This document shows positions 8,555-18,195 of a DNA stretch of 64,000 bases, piece by piece. A program made the position numbers and the translations under genes. Positions within the stretch are counted from its first letter, which is position 1. Each line of letters begins with the position of its first letter. The stretch is from Bacteroides pyogenes_A (GTDB taxonomy: Bacteria; Bacteroidota; Bacteroidia; Bacteroidales; Bacteroidaceae), in assembly GCF_048595595.1 (NCBI RefSeq), contig NZ_CP184347.1; one strand, written 5' to 3'. The notes below the pieces were generated by a model. That model was given only the letters and a program-made list of their open reading frames with translations, was not told where the DNA came from and did no database searches.

Positions 8555-9967
8555 CTAATATCTGATTTTCTGCTTATAAACTTCGTATCTTGCCGTAATA
8601 TCACGTACAAAGTTGTACGTCTCTATACCGCGGAAATATCCATTTTTGCAGACAGGGTCGTTGAAGTATTCTTCACTGCTTTTAAGCAAAATGTAGTTTT
8701 CCACATTGTCTTTCCAGATATATTTGTTTTTTCCATATTTATCGGCCAGAGCCATAGCGTCATAAATATGCCCTAAACCGGCATTATATGAAGCCAAAAT
8801 AAAGTTTATCCGCTCTTCTTTATCTTTTATGGCTCTCAGGCTATGGTTGGTAGAGGCGATGTATTTAACGGCGGCCTTAATGCTTTCTTCGGCATTTTGT
8901 TCTTTACCTTGAGGTATTCCCATCGCTCTTGCTGTTGCAGGCATAAGTTGCATCAACCCTTTGGCTCCTGCCCAAGAAACTACCGTAGTATCGAAGTTTG
9001 ATTCAGTATATGCCAAAGAAGCGAGCATACGCCAATCCCAGTCAATTTCCTCGGAATATTTTCTAAATAAATCGTCGAAATGCGATATTTTTCCTTCTTC
9101 TAAAGATAGTATAGGAGAATGCGGAGCCGTTTTACTGTTCTCGAAATAGCGTTTCATACTTGCCGTATATGCAGGAGAAGTCATATGTTCTTTGTGCCAT
9201 TGGTTCGCGGCGGTGGCCAACTTCGGACAATCCCGCCGTACAGCCCATGAAGAACGTTGGTCGAAGCTGATGGAAAGATTTATGTTTAAGTTGGGATAAT
9301 AAGTCTTGTTCAGTTTGGCGATATCATTATCGGCTACCGTATATGGTATTTCCCCTTGAGCGACTTGCGCTATCAATTCTTCGGATGTAATGCTGTCGCT
9401 ACTTACGTTGTGGATATGAATACCGCCTCCCAATTCTTTGTTCAAATTTGTCAATCGGTCATAGAATCTTCCGGGCTTTACATATATGTCTTTTCCTACA
9501 AGGTCGGTAACATCCTTTAAAAGCGGGTATTTACCGTTTGCCTGTTGTATGATGACCTGATGGGTAATTACATCTTCACCGCAAAACAAAAGGCTGTCTT
9601 TCCACTCTTTGGTAATGGGTAGGTTGTAAGCAATTATGTCTCCTTCACCTGTAACAAGTTTTTCAATGAGATCTCGAATGTTATTGGCTACTTTAATTTT
9701 GAGGTTAAGCCCGAGGCTTTTTGCGAACTGTTCGCTTAGTTCGTACTGGAATCCCATTTCCTGCCCCCGGTATATGAAATAGGAAGTAGAGCTGTAGAGT
9801 GTTAGTACGACTAATTCACCGCTATCTTTAATTTGTGGAAGATCATGTGCTATTTGAATTTCTTTGCCGTGATGCCTGTTTCGGCATCCCGATATACAGT
9901 ACAAACACATAAGGCATAGGAGTGCAACAAATGTCTTTACATCCTTTTTAAAGTTCTTATTTTTCAT
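8555..9967 (-). CDS. mltF: MltF-like membrane-bound lytic transglycosylase
   Basis: A 470-residue lipoprotein (lipobox ISGC, Cys28) with two domains as in MltF: a periplasmic solute-binding-protein-like domain (about 50-275) and a C-terminal SLT transglycosylase domain (about 300-450). The catalytic glutamate is Glu322 in TESNF, followed by GAKGLMQLMPATARAMG and the later ILASYNAGLGH motif. It cleaves peptidoglycan to 1,6-anhydro-muropeptides in the periplasm. Its start overlaps the end of udk by 11 bp, so the two are translationally linked. The length agrees with the family. Confidence 0.92.
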   Translation of the reverse strand: MKNKNFKKDVKTFVALLCLMCLYCISGCRNRHHGKEIQIAHDLPQIKDSGELVVLTLYSSTSYFIYRGQEMGFQYELSEQFAKSLGLNLKIKVANNIRDLIEKLVTGEGDIIAYNLPITKEWKDSLLFCGEDVITHQVIIQQANGKYPLLKDVTDLVGKDIYVKPGRFYDRLTNLNKELGGGIHIHNVSSDSITSEELIAQVAQGEIPYTVADNDIAKLNKTYYPNLNINLSISFDQRSSWAVRRDCPKLATAANQWHKEHMTSPAYTASMKRYFENSKTAPHSPILSLEEGKISHFDDLFRKYSEEIDWDWRMLASLAYTESNFDTTVVSWAGAKGLMQLMPATARAMGIPQGKEQNAEESIKAAVKYIASTNHSLRAIKDKEERINFILASYNAGLGHIYDAMALADKYGKNKYIWKDNVENYILLKSSEEYFNDPVCKNGYFRGIETYNFVRDITARYEVYKQKIRY

Positions 9968-10574
9968 TTTTTAAGTGCTTCTTGATATACATTGTCAATA
10001 TATCAACGGCTATTTTATTGTTACCGCCTTCGGGAATAATAAGGTCTGCGTATCTTTTGCATGGTTCGATGAATTGCAGATGCATCGGCTTTAAAACCCT
10101 TGTGTATCGTTCCATGACAGCTTCGGCTGTTCGTCCGCGTTCTACAACATCTCTTTGAATGACTCGAATCAAACGTTCGTCCGGATCGGCGTCTACAAAT
10201 ATTTTAAGATCCATCATACTGCGTAGTTTTTTATCGCACAGAGCGAGGATGCCTTCAATGATGATAACTTCACGCGGTTCGATGTGAATAGTTTTGGATT
10301 GACGTGTACAAGTCAGATAGGAATAAGTGGGCTGTTCAATGCTTTTTCCCTCCTTTAACATTCCCACGTGTTTAGAGAGCAGACTCCATTCAAAAGCGTC
10401 CGGATGGTCGAAATTGATATTTTGACGTTCATCGACGGGGACATGACTGCTGTCTTTATAGTATGAATCTTGGGGTAATAAGACAACCTCTCCTGCGGAG
10501 AGGCTTTCGATTATTTTTCTTACAACGGTGGTTTTTCCCGACCCTGTTCCACCGGCTATTCCTATTATTAACAT
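9957..10574 (-). CDS. udk: uridine kinase
   Basis: A 205-residue P-loop kinase with GGTGSGKTT (about 8-16), the uridine-binding segment PQDSYYKD, NFDHPDAFEW and YTRVLKPMH, all characteristic of uridine/cytidine kinase. It phosphorylates uridine and cytidine in pyrimidine salvage, using ATP or GTP. It is the first gene of a two-gene unit with mltF; the pairing has no evident metabolic logic. A divergent promoter region separates it from the Dabb gene. Confidence 0.94.
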   Translation of the reverse strand: MLIIGIAGGTGSGKTTVVRKIIESLSAGEVVLLPQDSYYKDSSHVPVDERQNINFDHPDAFEWSLLSKHVGMLKEGKSIEQPTYSYLTCTRQSKTIHIEPREVIIIEGILALCDKKLRSMMDLKIFVDADPDERLIRVIQRDVVERGRTAEAVMERYTRVLKPMHLQFIEPCKRYADLIIPEGGNNKIAVDILTMYIKKHLKNEK

Positions 10575-10605
10575 ATCTTTATAATGTAATTTGAACTAAA
10601 TGGAG

Positions 10606-10638
10606 TATTTTTGCGTCATTAAATATGTTACAAATATA
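10606..10638. promoter_or_regulatory. overlapping divergent promoters
   Basis: TATTTTTG at 10606-10613 on the plus strand (52 bp before the Dabb ATG) and TATATTTG at 10631-10638 on the minus strand (57 bp before the udk ATG) are 17 bp apart and face across each other, so transcription of the two units may interfere. Confidence 0.6.
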
Positions 10639-10664
10639 GAAACAATTCATTAAACTAGCAACGT

Positions 10665-10964
10665 ATGGTAAAACACATTGTATTATTTAAATTGAAAGAC
10701 GAAATCGCGACTGACAGAAAGATAGAAGTAATGAATAGTTTTAAGAAGGCTATCGAAGCGCTTCCGGCAAAAATATCAGTCATCCGTAAAATAGAGGTCG
10801 GACTGAATATAAATCCGGGAGAGAGCTGGAACATAGCTCTTTATAGTGAGTTTGATACGTTAGAAGATGTGAAGTTTTATGCCGGTCATCCCGATCATTT
10901 GGCGGCAGGAAAGATTTTGGCCGAGACGAAGGAAAGCCGGTCTTGTGTGGATTATGAAGTATAA
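10665..10964 (+). CDS. Dabb (stress-responsive alpha/beta barrel) protein
   Basis: A 99-residue dimeric alpha/beta-barrel domain protein. MVKHIVLFKLKDE at the N-terminus, ALPAKISVIRKIEVGLNI in the middle and the DLxFAGHPDH-like segment FYAGHPDH are the Dabb family signature. Function in bacteria is mostly unknown; plant and fungal members respond to stress or act as cyclases. It precedes dsbD by 18 bp and is probably cotranscribed with it. Confidence 0.9.
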   Translation: MVKHIVLFKLKDEIATDRKIEVMNSFKKAIEALPAKISVIRKIEVGLNINPGESWNIALYSEFDTLEDVKFYAGHPDHLAAGKILAETKESRSCVDYEV

Positions 10965-10982
10965 CCTTCTAAAATAATAAAA

Positions 10983-13010
10983 ATGAAAAAGTTTTTCTTG
11001 CTATTATTCCTAAGTATAACGGCTTATACATTACAAGCGCAAATAAAGGAGCCCGTAAAGTTCAAAACAGAGTGGAAGAGTCTTTCTGATTCTGAAGCAG
11101 AAATAATATTCGCCGGTATTATTGATAACGGTTGGCATGTGTATTCAACGGAGCTGGGTGATGGTGGGCCAATCTCAGCAACGTTCAATATTGACAAGAA
11201 AGAAGGAGTCGAACCTGTCGGGAAATTAAGATTTGCGGGTAAAGAAATTGAAGCTTATGATAAGCTTTTCGAAATGAAGGTTCGCTATTTCGCAAATTCT
11301 GTGCAATTTATTCAGAAAGTAAAGCTGACCGGCGGTCCTTATTCGATAGAGGGGTATTTGGAATATGGAGCATGCAATGATGAAAGTTGCCTTCCTCCCA
11401 CACAAGTGTCGTTTAAACATGCAGATCAATCCAAATCTGCCCCTGCTTTGCCTGCGGCTCCGGTTGTGAAGGATGAGAAAATAAAAAAAAACGAAGCTGA
11501 CTCTGCTGAAATTGCTATAGCTCCGTTTGCCACGGATTCCGCCTCTGCGGAAATAGGTGAAGCGGCTTTTGCCACAGGCGATTTATGGAAACCCGTGATT
11601 ACAGAATTGCAAGCTTTGGGAGAGGAGCAGGCAGGCGGAGATAAAACATGGCTTTATATCTTTATTGCGGGTTTCTTAGGCGGTTTGCTGGCATTGTTCA
11701 CTCCCTGCGTGTGGCCTATCATTCCGATGACGGTCAGTTTCTTCTTAAAACGTAGCAAGGACAAGAAAAAAGGAATCAGGGATGCATGGATGTATGGGGC
11801 CTCCATTGTGGTTATTTATGTGACTTTAGGGGTTGCCATCACGCTTATTTTCGGTCCCAGTGCATTGAATGCGTTATCTACAAATGCCATATTCAATATA
11901 TTCTTTTTCCTGATGCTGGTGGTTTTTGCCGCTTCTTTTTTCGGTGCGTTCGAAATAACACTGCCTTCGAAATGGAGCAATGCGGTGGATAGTAAAGCCG
12001 AGTCGACTACCGGGCTGTTGAGTATTTTCTTGATGGCATTTACTTTGGCATTGGTTTCTTTCTCTTGCACGGGACCCATCATCGGTTTGCTGTTGGTGCA
12101 AGTGTCCACTATGGGCAGTGTGATAGCTCCTACCATTGGAATGTTGGGTTTTGCCATTGCATTGGCTTTACCTTTTACATTGTTCGCTTTGTTTCCCACA
12201 TGGTTGAAATCCATGCCGAAATCGGGCGGGTGGATGAATGTGATCAAAGTCACGCTTGGATTCTTGGAGCTGGCTTTTGCTTTGAAATTCTTGTCTGTCG
12301 CCGATTTAGCTTACGGCTGGAGAATTCTTGACCGGGAAACTTTCTTGGCGTTGTGGATTGTGATTTTTGCTTTGCTTGGTTTTTATTTGTTGGGAAAAAT
12401 CAAATTTCCGCATGACGACGATGAATACAAAGTGGGGGTTACACGCTTTTTCATGGCTCTTATATCGTTGGCTTTTGCGGTATATATGGTTCCGGGATTA
12501 TGGGGCGCGCCTTTGAAAGCAGTGAGCGCTTTCGCTCCGCCGATGAACACGCAAGATTTTAATCTTTATAAGAATGAGGTGCACGCCAAGTTTGACGATT
12601 ATGATCTTGGGATGGAATATGCCCGTCGCAATGGTAAGCCTGTGATGCTCGACTTTACGGGATATGGTTGTGTGAACTGTCGTAAGATGGAGGCTGCCGT
12701 TTGGACTGATACGAAGGTCAGCGACTTGATGAATAATGATTATGTGCTCATTACGCTATACGTAGACAATAAAGAGCCGTTGCCCGACCACATAAAGGTT
12801 TCGGAGAATGGAAAAGAACGCACTTTGCGTACTGTGGGAGACAAATGGAGTTATTTGCAGCGTGTAAAGTTCGGTGCTAACGCCCAACCTTTCTATGTGT
12901 TGATTGATAACCAGGGAATGCCGCTAAATAAGTCTTATGCTTATGATGAAGATGTAGATAAATACGTTCAGTTCTTGCAAACAGGTCTGGATAATTATCG
13001 AAAGAAATAA
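10983..13010 (+). CDS. dsbD: thiol:disulfide interchange protein DsbD
   Basis: A 675-residue protein with signal peptide and the three DsbD parts: an N-terminal periplasmic immunoglobulin-like domain with Cys131 and Cys136 (CNDESC), a CcdA-like eight-helix membrane domain (about 220-500) with Cys242 (FTPCVWP) and Cys362 (SFSCTGP), and a C-terminal thioredoxin domain with Cys563-Val-Asn-Cys566. All six redox cysteines of the electron relay are present. It moves reducing power from cytoplasmic thioredoxin to periplasmic substrates such as cytochrome maturation or isomerase proteins. An Ala/Glu/Asp-rich linker (about 145-205) is longer than in E. coli DsbD. Confidence 0.95.
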   Translation: MKKFFLLLFLSITAYTLQAQIKEPVKFKTEWKSLSDSEAEIIFAGIIDNGWHVYSTELGDGGPISATFNIDKKEGVEPVGKLRFAGKEIEAYDKLFEMKVRYFANSVQFIQKVKLTGGPYSIEGYLEYGACNDESCLPPTQVSFKHADQSKSAPALPAAPVVKDEKIKKNEADSAEIAIAPFATDSASAEIGEAAFATGDLWKPVITELQALGEEQAGGDKTWLYIFIAGFLGGLLALFTPCVWPIIPMTVSFFLKRSKDKKKGIRDAWMYGASIVVIYVTLGVAITLIFGPSALNALSTNAIFNIFFFLMLVVFAASFFGAFEITLPSKWSNAVDSKAESTTGLLSIFLMAFTLALVSFSCTGPIIGLLLVQVSTMGSVIAPTIGMLGFAIALALPFTLFALFPTWLKSMPKSGGWMNVIKVTLGFLELAFALKFLSVADLAYGWRILDRETFLALWIVIFALLGFYLLGKIKFPHDDDEYKVGVTRFFMALISLAFAVYMVPGLWGAPLKAVSAFAPPMNTQDFNLYKNEVHAKFDDYDLGMEYARRNGKPVMLDFTGYGCVNCRKMEAAVWTDTKVSDLMNNDYVLITLYVDNKEPLPDHIKVSENGKERTLRTVGDKWSYLQRVKFGANAQPFYVLIDNQGMPLNKSYAYDEDVDKYVQFLQTGLDNYRKK

Positions 13011-13058
13011 GCGGTATTGTTTTTCTTTGCATGAGGGGAGAAGGTGCGCTTTTTGACA

Positions 13059-13100
13059 CATTTACTGAATATCTCGTTTTAAAGGGATATTCTGTAAATG
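13059..13100. repeat. 15-bp inverted repeat (hairpin)
   Basis: Arms CATTTACTGAATATC (13059-13073) and GATATTCTGTAAATG (13086-13100) pair with one mismatch around a TTTTAAA loop, 49 bp past the dsbD stop. There is no U run after it, so it may be a weak terminator or the decayed end of the adjacent insertion sequence. Confidence 0.6.
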
Positions 13101-13148
13101 TCGTTGGATTTCGCAGATTTTATGTAATCGTTTCCTTATAAATTCAAA

Positions 13149-13694
13149 TTATGCTGAAAATTTCATTTTATCTTGGCGGAAAAACCATTGGAAACTAAAA
13201 TATAAAAAATTTTCTTTTAGTCTTTCCATCATTTTCTTCAAGTTTCAAGCAGTTGCAGCCAGATAAGCGTTGATTTGTATGTCTTTTTCACCCCACAGGT
13301 AATTCTGTTCCATACGGAAGTCCTTTTTAAGATGTCCGAAAATAGGTTCAATTGCCGCTCTGGCTCTGCACTAGTATTCGTTTCTGCCGTTTTTGACAAG
13401 GGGTGTCTTTGGCTTTGGGTTTACCGGGAGTGATGATGCTTATACCCCTTATTTGTTTGCGCCCCCTTTCCGCCTCGATCATAAATCAACTCTTGGGGTA
13501 ATTTCAACCGACCGGCTTCCATCTGTGCAAGTAGTGGTTCTATTGTATCGCCCCGTCGTAAGGGTTTCCCAAAAATGCTTTTATAGCCGTGATAATTTTT
13601 CGCCCTTTTCTACCCGTGATTATCATCCCCACTTTATTGCCGAACTCATATTGCTTGTGCGCCTTTCCCTTAGCAATACAGGCGTAGACTTAAT
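13149..13694 (-). pseudogene. decayed IS5-like transposase
   Basis: Reading the minus strand in shifting frames recovers pieces of an IS5-type DDE transposase: AKGKAHKQYEFGNKVG, then a GRKG segment, PQELIYDRGGKG, and near the C-terminus AAIEPIFGHLKKDFRMEQ, which contains the family's catalytic glutamate region, and INAYLAATA. The tail after LAATA has TGA in place of the expected Trp codon and then continues NLKKMMERLKENF to a stop at 13149. Several frameshifts and stops make it non-functional. The N-terminal part is missing; it stops where ISAon1-like sequence begins near 13695. Confidence 0.75.
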
Positions 13695-14814
13695 TGTCCG
13701 TCGTCGTTGGTATGAGAAAAGTAGTGGTCGTTACTTTTCGGAGAGTTATGACCTCAAAGCAAGAGAACCCGCAACTCGAAAGAGTTTGCGGCTTTTTTAA
13801 AAGGGTTGTATGGAGAGTATCCCTACGACCTCCGGTTCGCTTGACCGATACTACCACATCAATGGCGATACTTTTGAAAAACAGTATAAAGATATCTTGA
13901 GTGTCTACCGAGAGTGGCCTGAACTTTCGCATGCAGAGGATTGGTTGATTTTCCCGGAGAATATGAGTGAGAGTATCTGTATAGATGAAACAGCTCCTAG
14001 CAATGGAGAACTCTATACATTGGTAACCAATCGTGCATCTAAAGGAGGAAAGGGAACAATCATTGCCATTATCAAGGGTGTGAAAGCCGACACCATTTGT
14101 GAAGTATTAAGACGTATAGATCGCGAAAAAAGACAGATGGTCAAGGAAATCACGTTGGATATGTCCAACTCCATGCTGGCTATTGTTCGGCGTTGTTTTC
14201 TTGGGCGCTTCGCACCATCGACCGCTTTCATATTCAGAAATTAGCTTGTGATGCCCTACAAGAGATGCGCATCTCCCATCGCTGGGAGGCGATACAAGCA
14301 GATACTGATGCTCGTGAAGAGGCTGAGTTGTCAGGACTAATATACATTGCCAAAACAGTGCCAAATAAGTGATACCCCTGCAACTTCCAGCCCGTAGTCG
14401 ATACCTTCTTTTTAAATCGGCTGACAAATGGACGCCTAGCCAAAAGTGGAGAGCAGAACTGCTCTTTGAGCAGTATCCTGACCTGAAGAAAGCCTATTCA
14501 CTTACCCACTCCTTACGTATGATATTCTCTAGGAACTCGCACAAAGATATGGCAAGGATGTCTCTTGCGCGCTGGTATGAACAAGTGGATCAAGCGGGCT
14601 TCAAAAGCTTTAATGTAATCTCGGCAACCTTGTATGAGCACTACGACGAGGTGCTCAACTTCTTTGTGAATCGTGCAACCAATGCCTTTGCAGAATCGTT
14701 TAATGCAAAGATAAAATCATTTAGAGCAGCATTAGGAGGAGTGACGGATATCAGCTTCTTTCTTTTCAGACTTTGTAAACTCTATGCATAATCCCCCGAA
14801 ATATCGGGTGAGCC
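13695..14814 (+). pseudogene. decayed ISAon1-type transposase (two-gene IS remnant)
   Basis: Three frames give the parts of an ISAon1-type element with a DDE_Tnp_ISL3-like domain. Frame one begins within the N-terminal-region protein (WYEKSSGRYFSESYDL). The frame covering 13810-14244 gives LSHAEDWLIFPENMSES, ICIDETAPSNGELYTLV (first Asp) and KEITLDMSNSM (second Asp). A shift follows near 14210, RFHIQKLACDALQEMR continues in another frame and ends at a stop, and 14369-14791 gives YLLFKSADKW, LTHSLRMIFS and AESFNAKIKSFRAAL (catalytic Glu). The right end is a CCCGA/TCGGG hairpin ending GGGTGAGCC; the left end is missing. Confidence 0.8.
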
Positions 14815-14865
14815 AAAAAAAAACAACTGACTCGCAATGAATTAGTTGGCTTTAATGTTAATATA

Positions 14866-15891
14866 ACGTGAGTTCGACGAATTTAGAATAGTGCAAGTTG
14901 TGTATCCAGTGTCCTCTGTACATTGATGCACGGCTTCTTTGGGAACAAGCAATATGCAGCAATAGCACCGAGCAGATTGACGATGAAATTATCAAAGCAT
15001 CTGTGTCTGGAATGCTCTATCTGTGCAATATTCTTCAGCTCATCATTCACGGTTTCTATAATAGCCCTCTTTCTGAGCAAGAGCTTATCGGAGACGCTCA
15101 TCAACGCCCCTTTCATATTGCTCTTCAACTTAGTAATAAGCTGTATTCCATCAACGAATAATCTTTGAAACAGATTCTTGCTGATATACCCCTTATCTCC
15201 TACCAGCTTACCATATATAAACTCTATGAATTCCTTGTATTCCAAAGGCTTGCGGTCATCAATATCGCCAGGTGTTATCATAAAGTTGAGCAGTTCCCCT
15301 TTCTCGTTGCAGATTAGGTGCAGCTTAAACCCGAAGAACCATCCCATGGAGCATTTTCCTTTTTGCGCAATCCCCTTGAATACCTTGTGAATGTGTATCC
15401 TCTGGTTACGGCAGACACGAAGTGGCGTGCTGTCCACAAAACTGATTCCCGTACATTTTCCCAAAAGCACCTTCTTGATAAACAAAGCCAGGGGGATGGC
15501 AACCTCCCTTTGGAGTTCTACGAAGCGATTGTAAGAAACCACTTCCGGAAATAGATTGCGGAGATGGATACATACTTTCTCAAGATAAAAGTTTTTCAGG
15601 CAGCGATAACCGGAGTCGTGAAAGAGAATCATTATCAGCATAACTTCTGCTTTGGACATAGTGGAGGAACGATGATACTTTCTCTTGTGAACCAGCCTTA
15701 TAGTATATTTTGCCATCATGGCATCAAAAAACTTGCAGAAATCGTCTGCCATACAAAATATTTCAATAACTTTGTCTTCGGTGATCATAGCGATTTTTGT
15801 TTGTAATCCTTTGTTTTTTAGTACTATAAAGTTACAACAAATTTCGCTAATCGCCAAATTTATAAGCACTTACAATTCTTCGAACTCACGT
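14866..15891. mobile_element. complete IS982-family insertion sequence
   Basis: A 1026-bp element bounded by 18-bp terminal inverted repeats, ACGTGAGTTCGACGAATT at the left and the same with one change (A for C at position 13) at the right. It is flanked by the 7-bp direct repeat TAATATA at 14859-14865 and 15892-15898, a target-site duplication of the length usual for IS982. It carries one intact transposase gene on the minus strand. The identical flanks and near-identical ends suggest a recent insertion into the older IS debris. Confidence 0.92.
14883..15788 (-). CDS. IS982-family transposase
   Basis: A 301-residue DDE transposase that fills the IS982 element. It has the N-terminal helical DNA-binding region, FVDSTPLRVCRNQRIHIHK (first Asp), the GWFFGFKLHLICNEKGEL strand, PGDIDDR, LVGDKGYIS (second Asp) and KRAIIETVNDELKN (catalytic Glu), in the order of IS982 and B. 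fragilis IS1187-type enzymes. The frame extends upstream to a GTG at 15869, but the ATG at 15788 (MITEDKVIEIF) gives the usual family length. No frameshift is seen, so it is probably active. Confidence 0.93.
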   Translation of the reverse strand: MITEDKVIEIFCMADDFCKFFDAMMAKYTIRLVHKRKYHRSSTMSKAEVMLIMILFHDSGYRCLKNFYLEKVCIHLRNLFPEVVSYNRFVELQREVAIPLALFIKKVLLGKCTGISFVDSTPLRVCRNQRIHIHKVFKGIAQKGKCSMGWFFGFKLHLICNEKGELLNFMITPGDIDDRKPLEYKEFIEFIYGKLVGDKGYISKNLFQRLFVDGIQLITKLKSNMKGALMSVSDKLLLRKRAIIETVNDELKNIAQIEHSRHRCFDNFIVNLLGAIAAYCLFPKKPCINVQRTLDTQLALF

Positions 15892-16071
15892 TAATATAAG
15901 TGGATATCCCGTTTTAAAGCGGACATACTTTTATATAGGGAACTTTTTCAGGTTAGGTTCTGCGGGCTCTACAAGTAATAGTGAAAACGAGTAACATTCA
16001 TTGCATATACTCTAAGATTACTCTATAATCTTGATAAGTAAAAAGAGCGGAACTGAGTATCCTGTTATGTT

Positions 16072-16962
16072 TCAATCTTCTGTGTCCGCTATTATTTTCT
16101 TTTTTGTCTTATGACTAGAGCTTAACTTATGGCCACAATACTTACAAAACTTCGTTTCCTTTTCGTGTCCTGTACGGTGGCACCCCGGACATCTCTTACC
16201 TCTATTATTGTCAGAGGTTTTTATGATTGAGGCAGACACGATACCCGTCGGCACGGCAATGATGGTATAACCCATGAGCATCACAAATGCCGACAGGAAT
16301 CGCCCTATGCCCGTAACGGGAGTAATATCTCCGTATCCTACAGTTGTCATGGTGACAATGGCCCAATAGATGCTGTTAGGGATATTAGTGAACTGTGAGT
16401 TGGGATGTGTACCTTCTATCATGTACATCAATGTGCCGATGGAGGTGACAAGAATGACGACAAACAAAAAGAAAACAAGAATCTTTTTACTACTTTCTTT
16501 TACCGCATTGAGCAATCTTTCGCCCTCCGACAGAAAATTAAAGAGTTTGAATATGCGGAATATTCGTATAAGGCGGAAAGCACGAATAATAATCAGATAT
16601 CGTGCTCCGGGAAAGATGATACCGATATATAGCGGCAGCGTAGCCAATAAATCTACAATACCAAAAAAACTGAATATATATGCGTGTGGTTTGGGAGAAC
16701 AGTAAATCCGTGTCAGATATTCGAAGGTAAAGAAGAGCGTGAATAGATACTCCAATATAATAAATGGGGTATTCAGATATGCGGGAAGCCCTTGCAGGCT
16801 TTCTACGATAACCAGCAATACGCTGAGCAGGATACACCATATCAATGTTATGTCGAATATTTTGCCGGCCGGTGTGTCCGTATCGAAAATGATAGTGTAT
16901 AATTTTTGTTTTAACTTCCGATTGTGGCGGAAATGTTGGAAAGTCTTTTTTATTTTCATCAT
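16072..16962 (-). CDS. voltage-gated-type potassium channel with zinc ribbon
   Basis: A 296-residue ion-transport-superfamily protein with six membrane segments. The fourth is an arginine-rich voltage sensor (RAFRLIRIFRIFK, about 122-134), and the pore loop holds the K+ selectivity filter TVGYGD (about 207-212) between S5 and S6. The cytoplasmic C-terminus carries a CPGC (258-261) and CKYC pair, a zinc-ribbon pattern of the form CxxC-x(14)-CxxC. Such channels set membrane potential or K+ efflux. Two adjacent ATG codons open the frame at 16962. It lies 127 bp downstream of the MltD-like gene on the same strand. Confidence 0.9.
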   Translation of the reverse strand: MMKIKKTFQHFRHNRKLKQKLYTIIFDTDTPAGKIFDITLIWCILLSVLLVIVESLQGLPAYLNTPFIILEYLFTLFFTFEYLTRIYCSPKPHAYIFSFFGIVDLLATLPLYIGIIFPGARYLIIIRAFRLIRIFRIFKLFNFLSEGERLLNAVKESSKKILVFFLFVVILVTSIGTLMYMIEGTHPNSQFTNIPNSIYWAIVTMTTVGYGDITPVTGIGRFLSAFVMLMGYTIIAVPTGIVSASIIKTSDNNRGKRCPGCHRTGHEKETKFCKYCGHKLSSSHKTKKKIIADTED

Positions 16963-17089
16963 ACTAACCTTGTTCTATGTATAACAACTTTGTTTTTTAT
17001 ATATAGGACATCCGGCCTATAACGTGAAAAGCGAGAAAATGTTGTCCATTATACAAAATACCGCTTGCCGGACACCGGACTTTTTACAT

Positions 17090-18070
17090 TCAATTTATCA
17101 CCCAGTGCCTCTTGTAAGCTACCGTATTCTGAGGCTCATAGCGTATTCCTTCTTTGGTGGGTATGTGCAATACGTATGTTTTACCTCGGGGATTCTTCAG
17201 CGAATGATCTCTTAACCAGGCATTCGCATCTTTTAACTGAGCGTAAGTGATGCCGTGTTGCCGGGCAAAATGGCCGAGACTGTCGATAGATGTTCTGACC
17301 GTTACTTCTTTATAGGGGATAGCAGGGTATAGCTGTTCCCGCTTCAGTAAGAACCCGTAATGCTGAGGTTGACTGAAAACTTGTTTTGCCGCCAGTATCC
17401 GGAACATGTATCGGGAAGTCTCTTCTACCAGCCACAGATCCATGGCATGACCGGTCAATTGCTTTTCCAGTTGTGAGGATATGCGTGCCTGTCCGGCATT
17501 GTAGGCCGCAGAAACAGTCATCCAGTTGCCGTATTTGGCGTAGGCCTGCCTGAGGTATTTGCAGGCTGCTTGTGTTGCTTTCTCCGTGTGATAACGCTCG
17601 TCGACGTTATCGTTCACTTCGAGGCCGAACTCTCGTGCCGTGCCGGTCATGAATTGCCATAGTCCTGCTGCTCCCGCAGGGGATCGGGCTATATTGTTCA
17701 GATTGCTTTCAATGACCATCAGGTATTTAAAATCGTCGGGGATACCGTTTGCCTTCAGAATCGGTTCGATGATGGGAAAATATCGGTTTGCCCGTTTAAT
17801 CATCAGCATTGTCGTAGAGTGCATATAGGTAAATGCCATCAATTCGCGGTCCATACGTTCGCGGCGGTCGTACGGGCGTAGGTCGATTACCTCTCCTGCA
17901 AACGAAACCTGTTCGGGAACTTTGGGTGAAGTTACGCAATAAGGAACCTCCGATTTTGCGGAATGTCCGTTCTCAACCGGTCTGGTACCTGTGAGTAGAG
18001 GGATTGCCGCGCCGATGCAAAGAGCAATTACAAATGTAAGAATATAGTTGATGCTTTTAGGCTGTTTCAT
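17090..18070 (-). CDS. MltD-like lytic transglycosylase
   Basis: A 326-residue protein with an N-terminal signal anchor (about 9-27), an SLT transglycosylase domain (about 100-235) and a C-terminal LysM-like stretch (HFARQHGITYAQLKDANAW, about 275-295). The catalytic glutamate is Glu121 in VIESNLNN, followed by SPAGAAGLWQFMTGTAREFG and SAAYNAGQARI. Together these are the MltD pattern, though shorter than E. coli MltD, with one instead of two or more LysM motifs. It acts on periplasmic peptidoglycan and probably helps wall turnover. Confidence 0.9.
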   Translation of the reverse strand: MKQPKSINYILTFVIALCIGAAIPLLTGTRPVENGHSAKSEVPYCVTSPKVPEQVSFAGEVIDLRPYDRRERMDRELMAFTYMHSTTMLMIKRANRYFPIIEPILKANGIPDDFKYLMVIESNLNNIARSPAGAAGLWQFMTGTAREFGLEVNDNVDERYHTEKATQAACKYLRQAYAKYGNWMTVSAAYNAGQARISSQLEKQLTGHAMDLWLVEETSRYMFRILAAKQVFSQPQHYGFLLKREQLYPAIPYKEVTVRTSIDSLGHFARQHGITYAQLKDANAWLRDHSLKNPRGKTYVLHIPTKEGIRYEPQNTVAYKRHWVIN

Positions 18071-18115
18071 TCGGTTGTATCTTTAATTCTGAATATGAGT
18101 TTTTGCAAAGATAAC

Positions 18116-18123
18116 TTCATTTC
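18116..18123 (-). promoter_or_regulatory. Bacteroidota -7 box (TATCTTTG)
   Basis: On the minus strand TATCTTTG lies 45 bp before the start of the MltD-like gene and fits TAnnTTTG. Confidence 0.6.
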
Positions 18124-18195
18124 TGTTTTCTCAAAGAACTTTTTGTGCATTTTATACGTTCTCTTAAACAGTAATCACTATATAAAAGGAGTATT

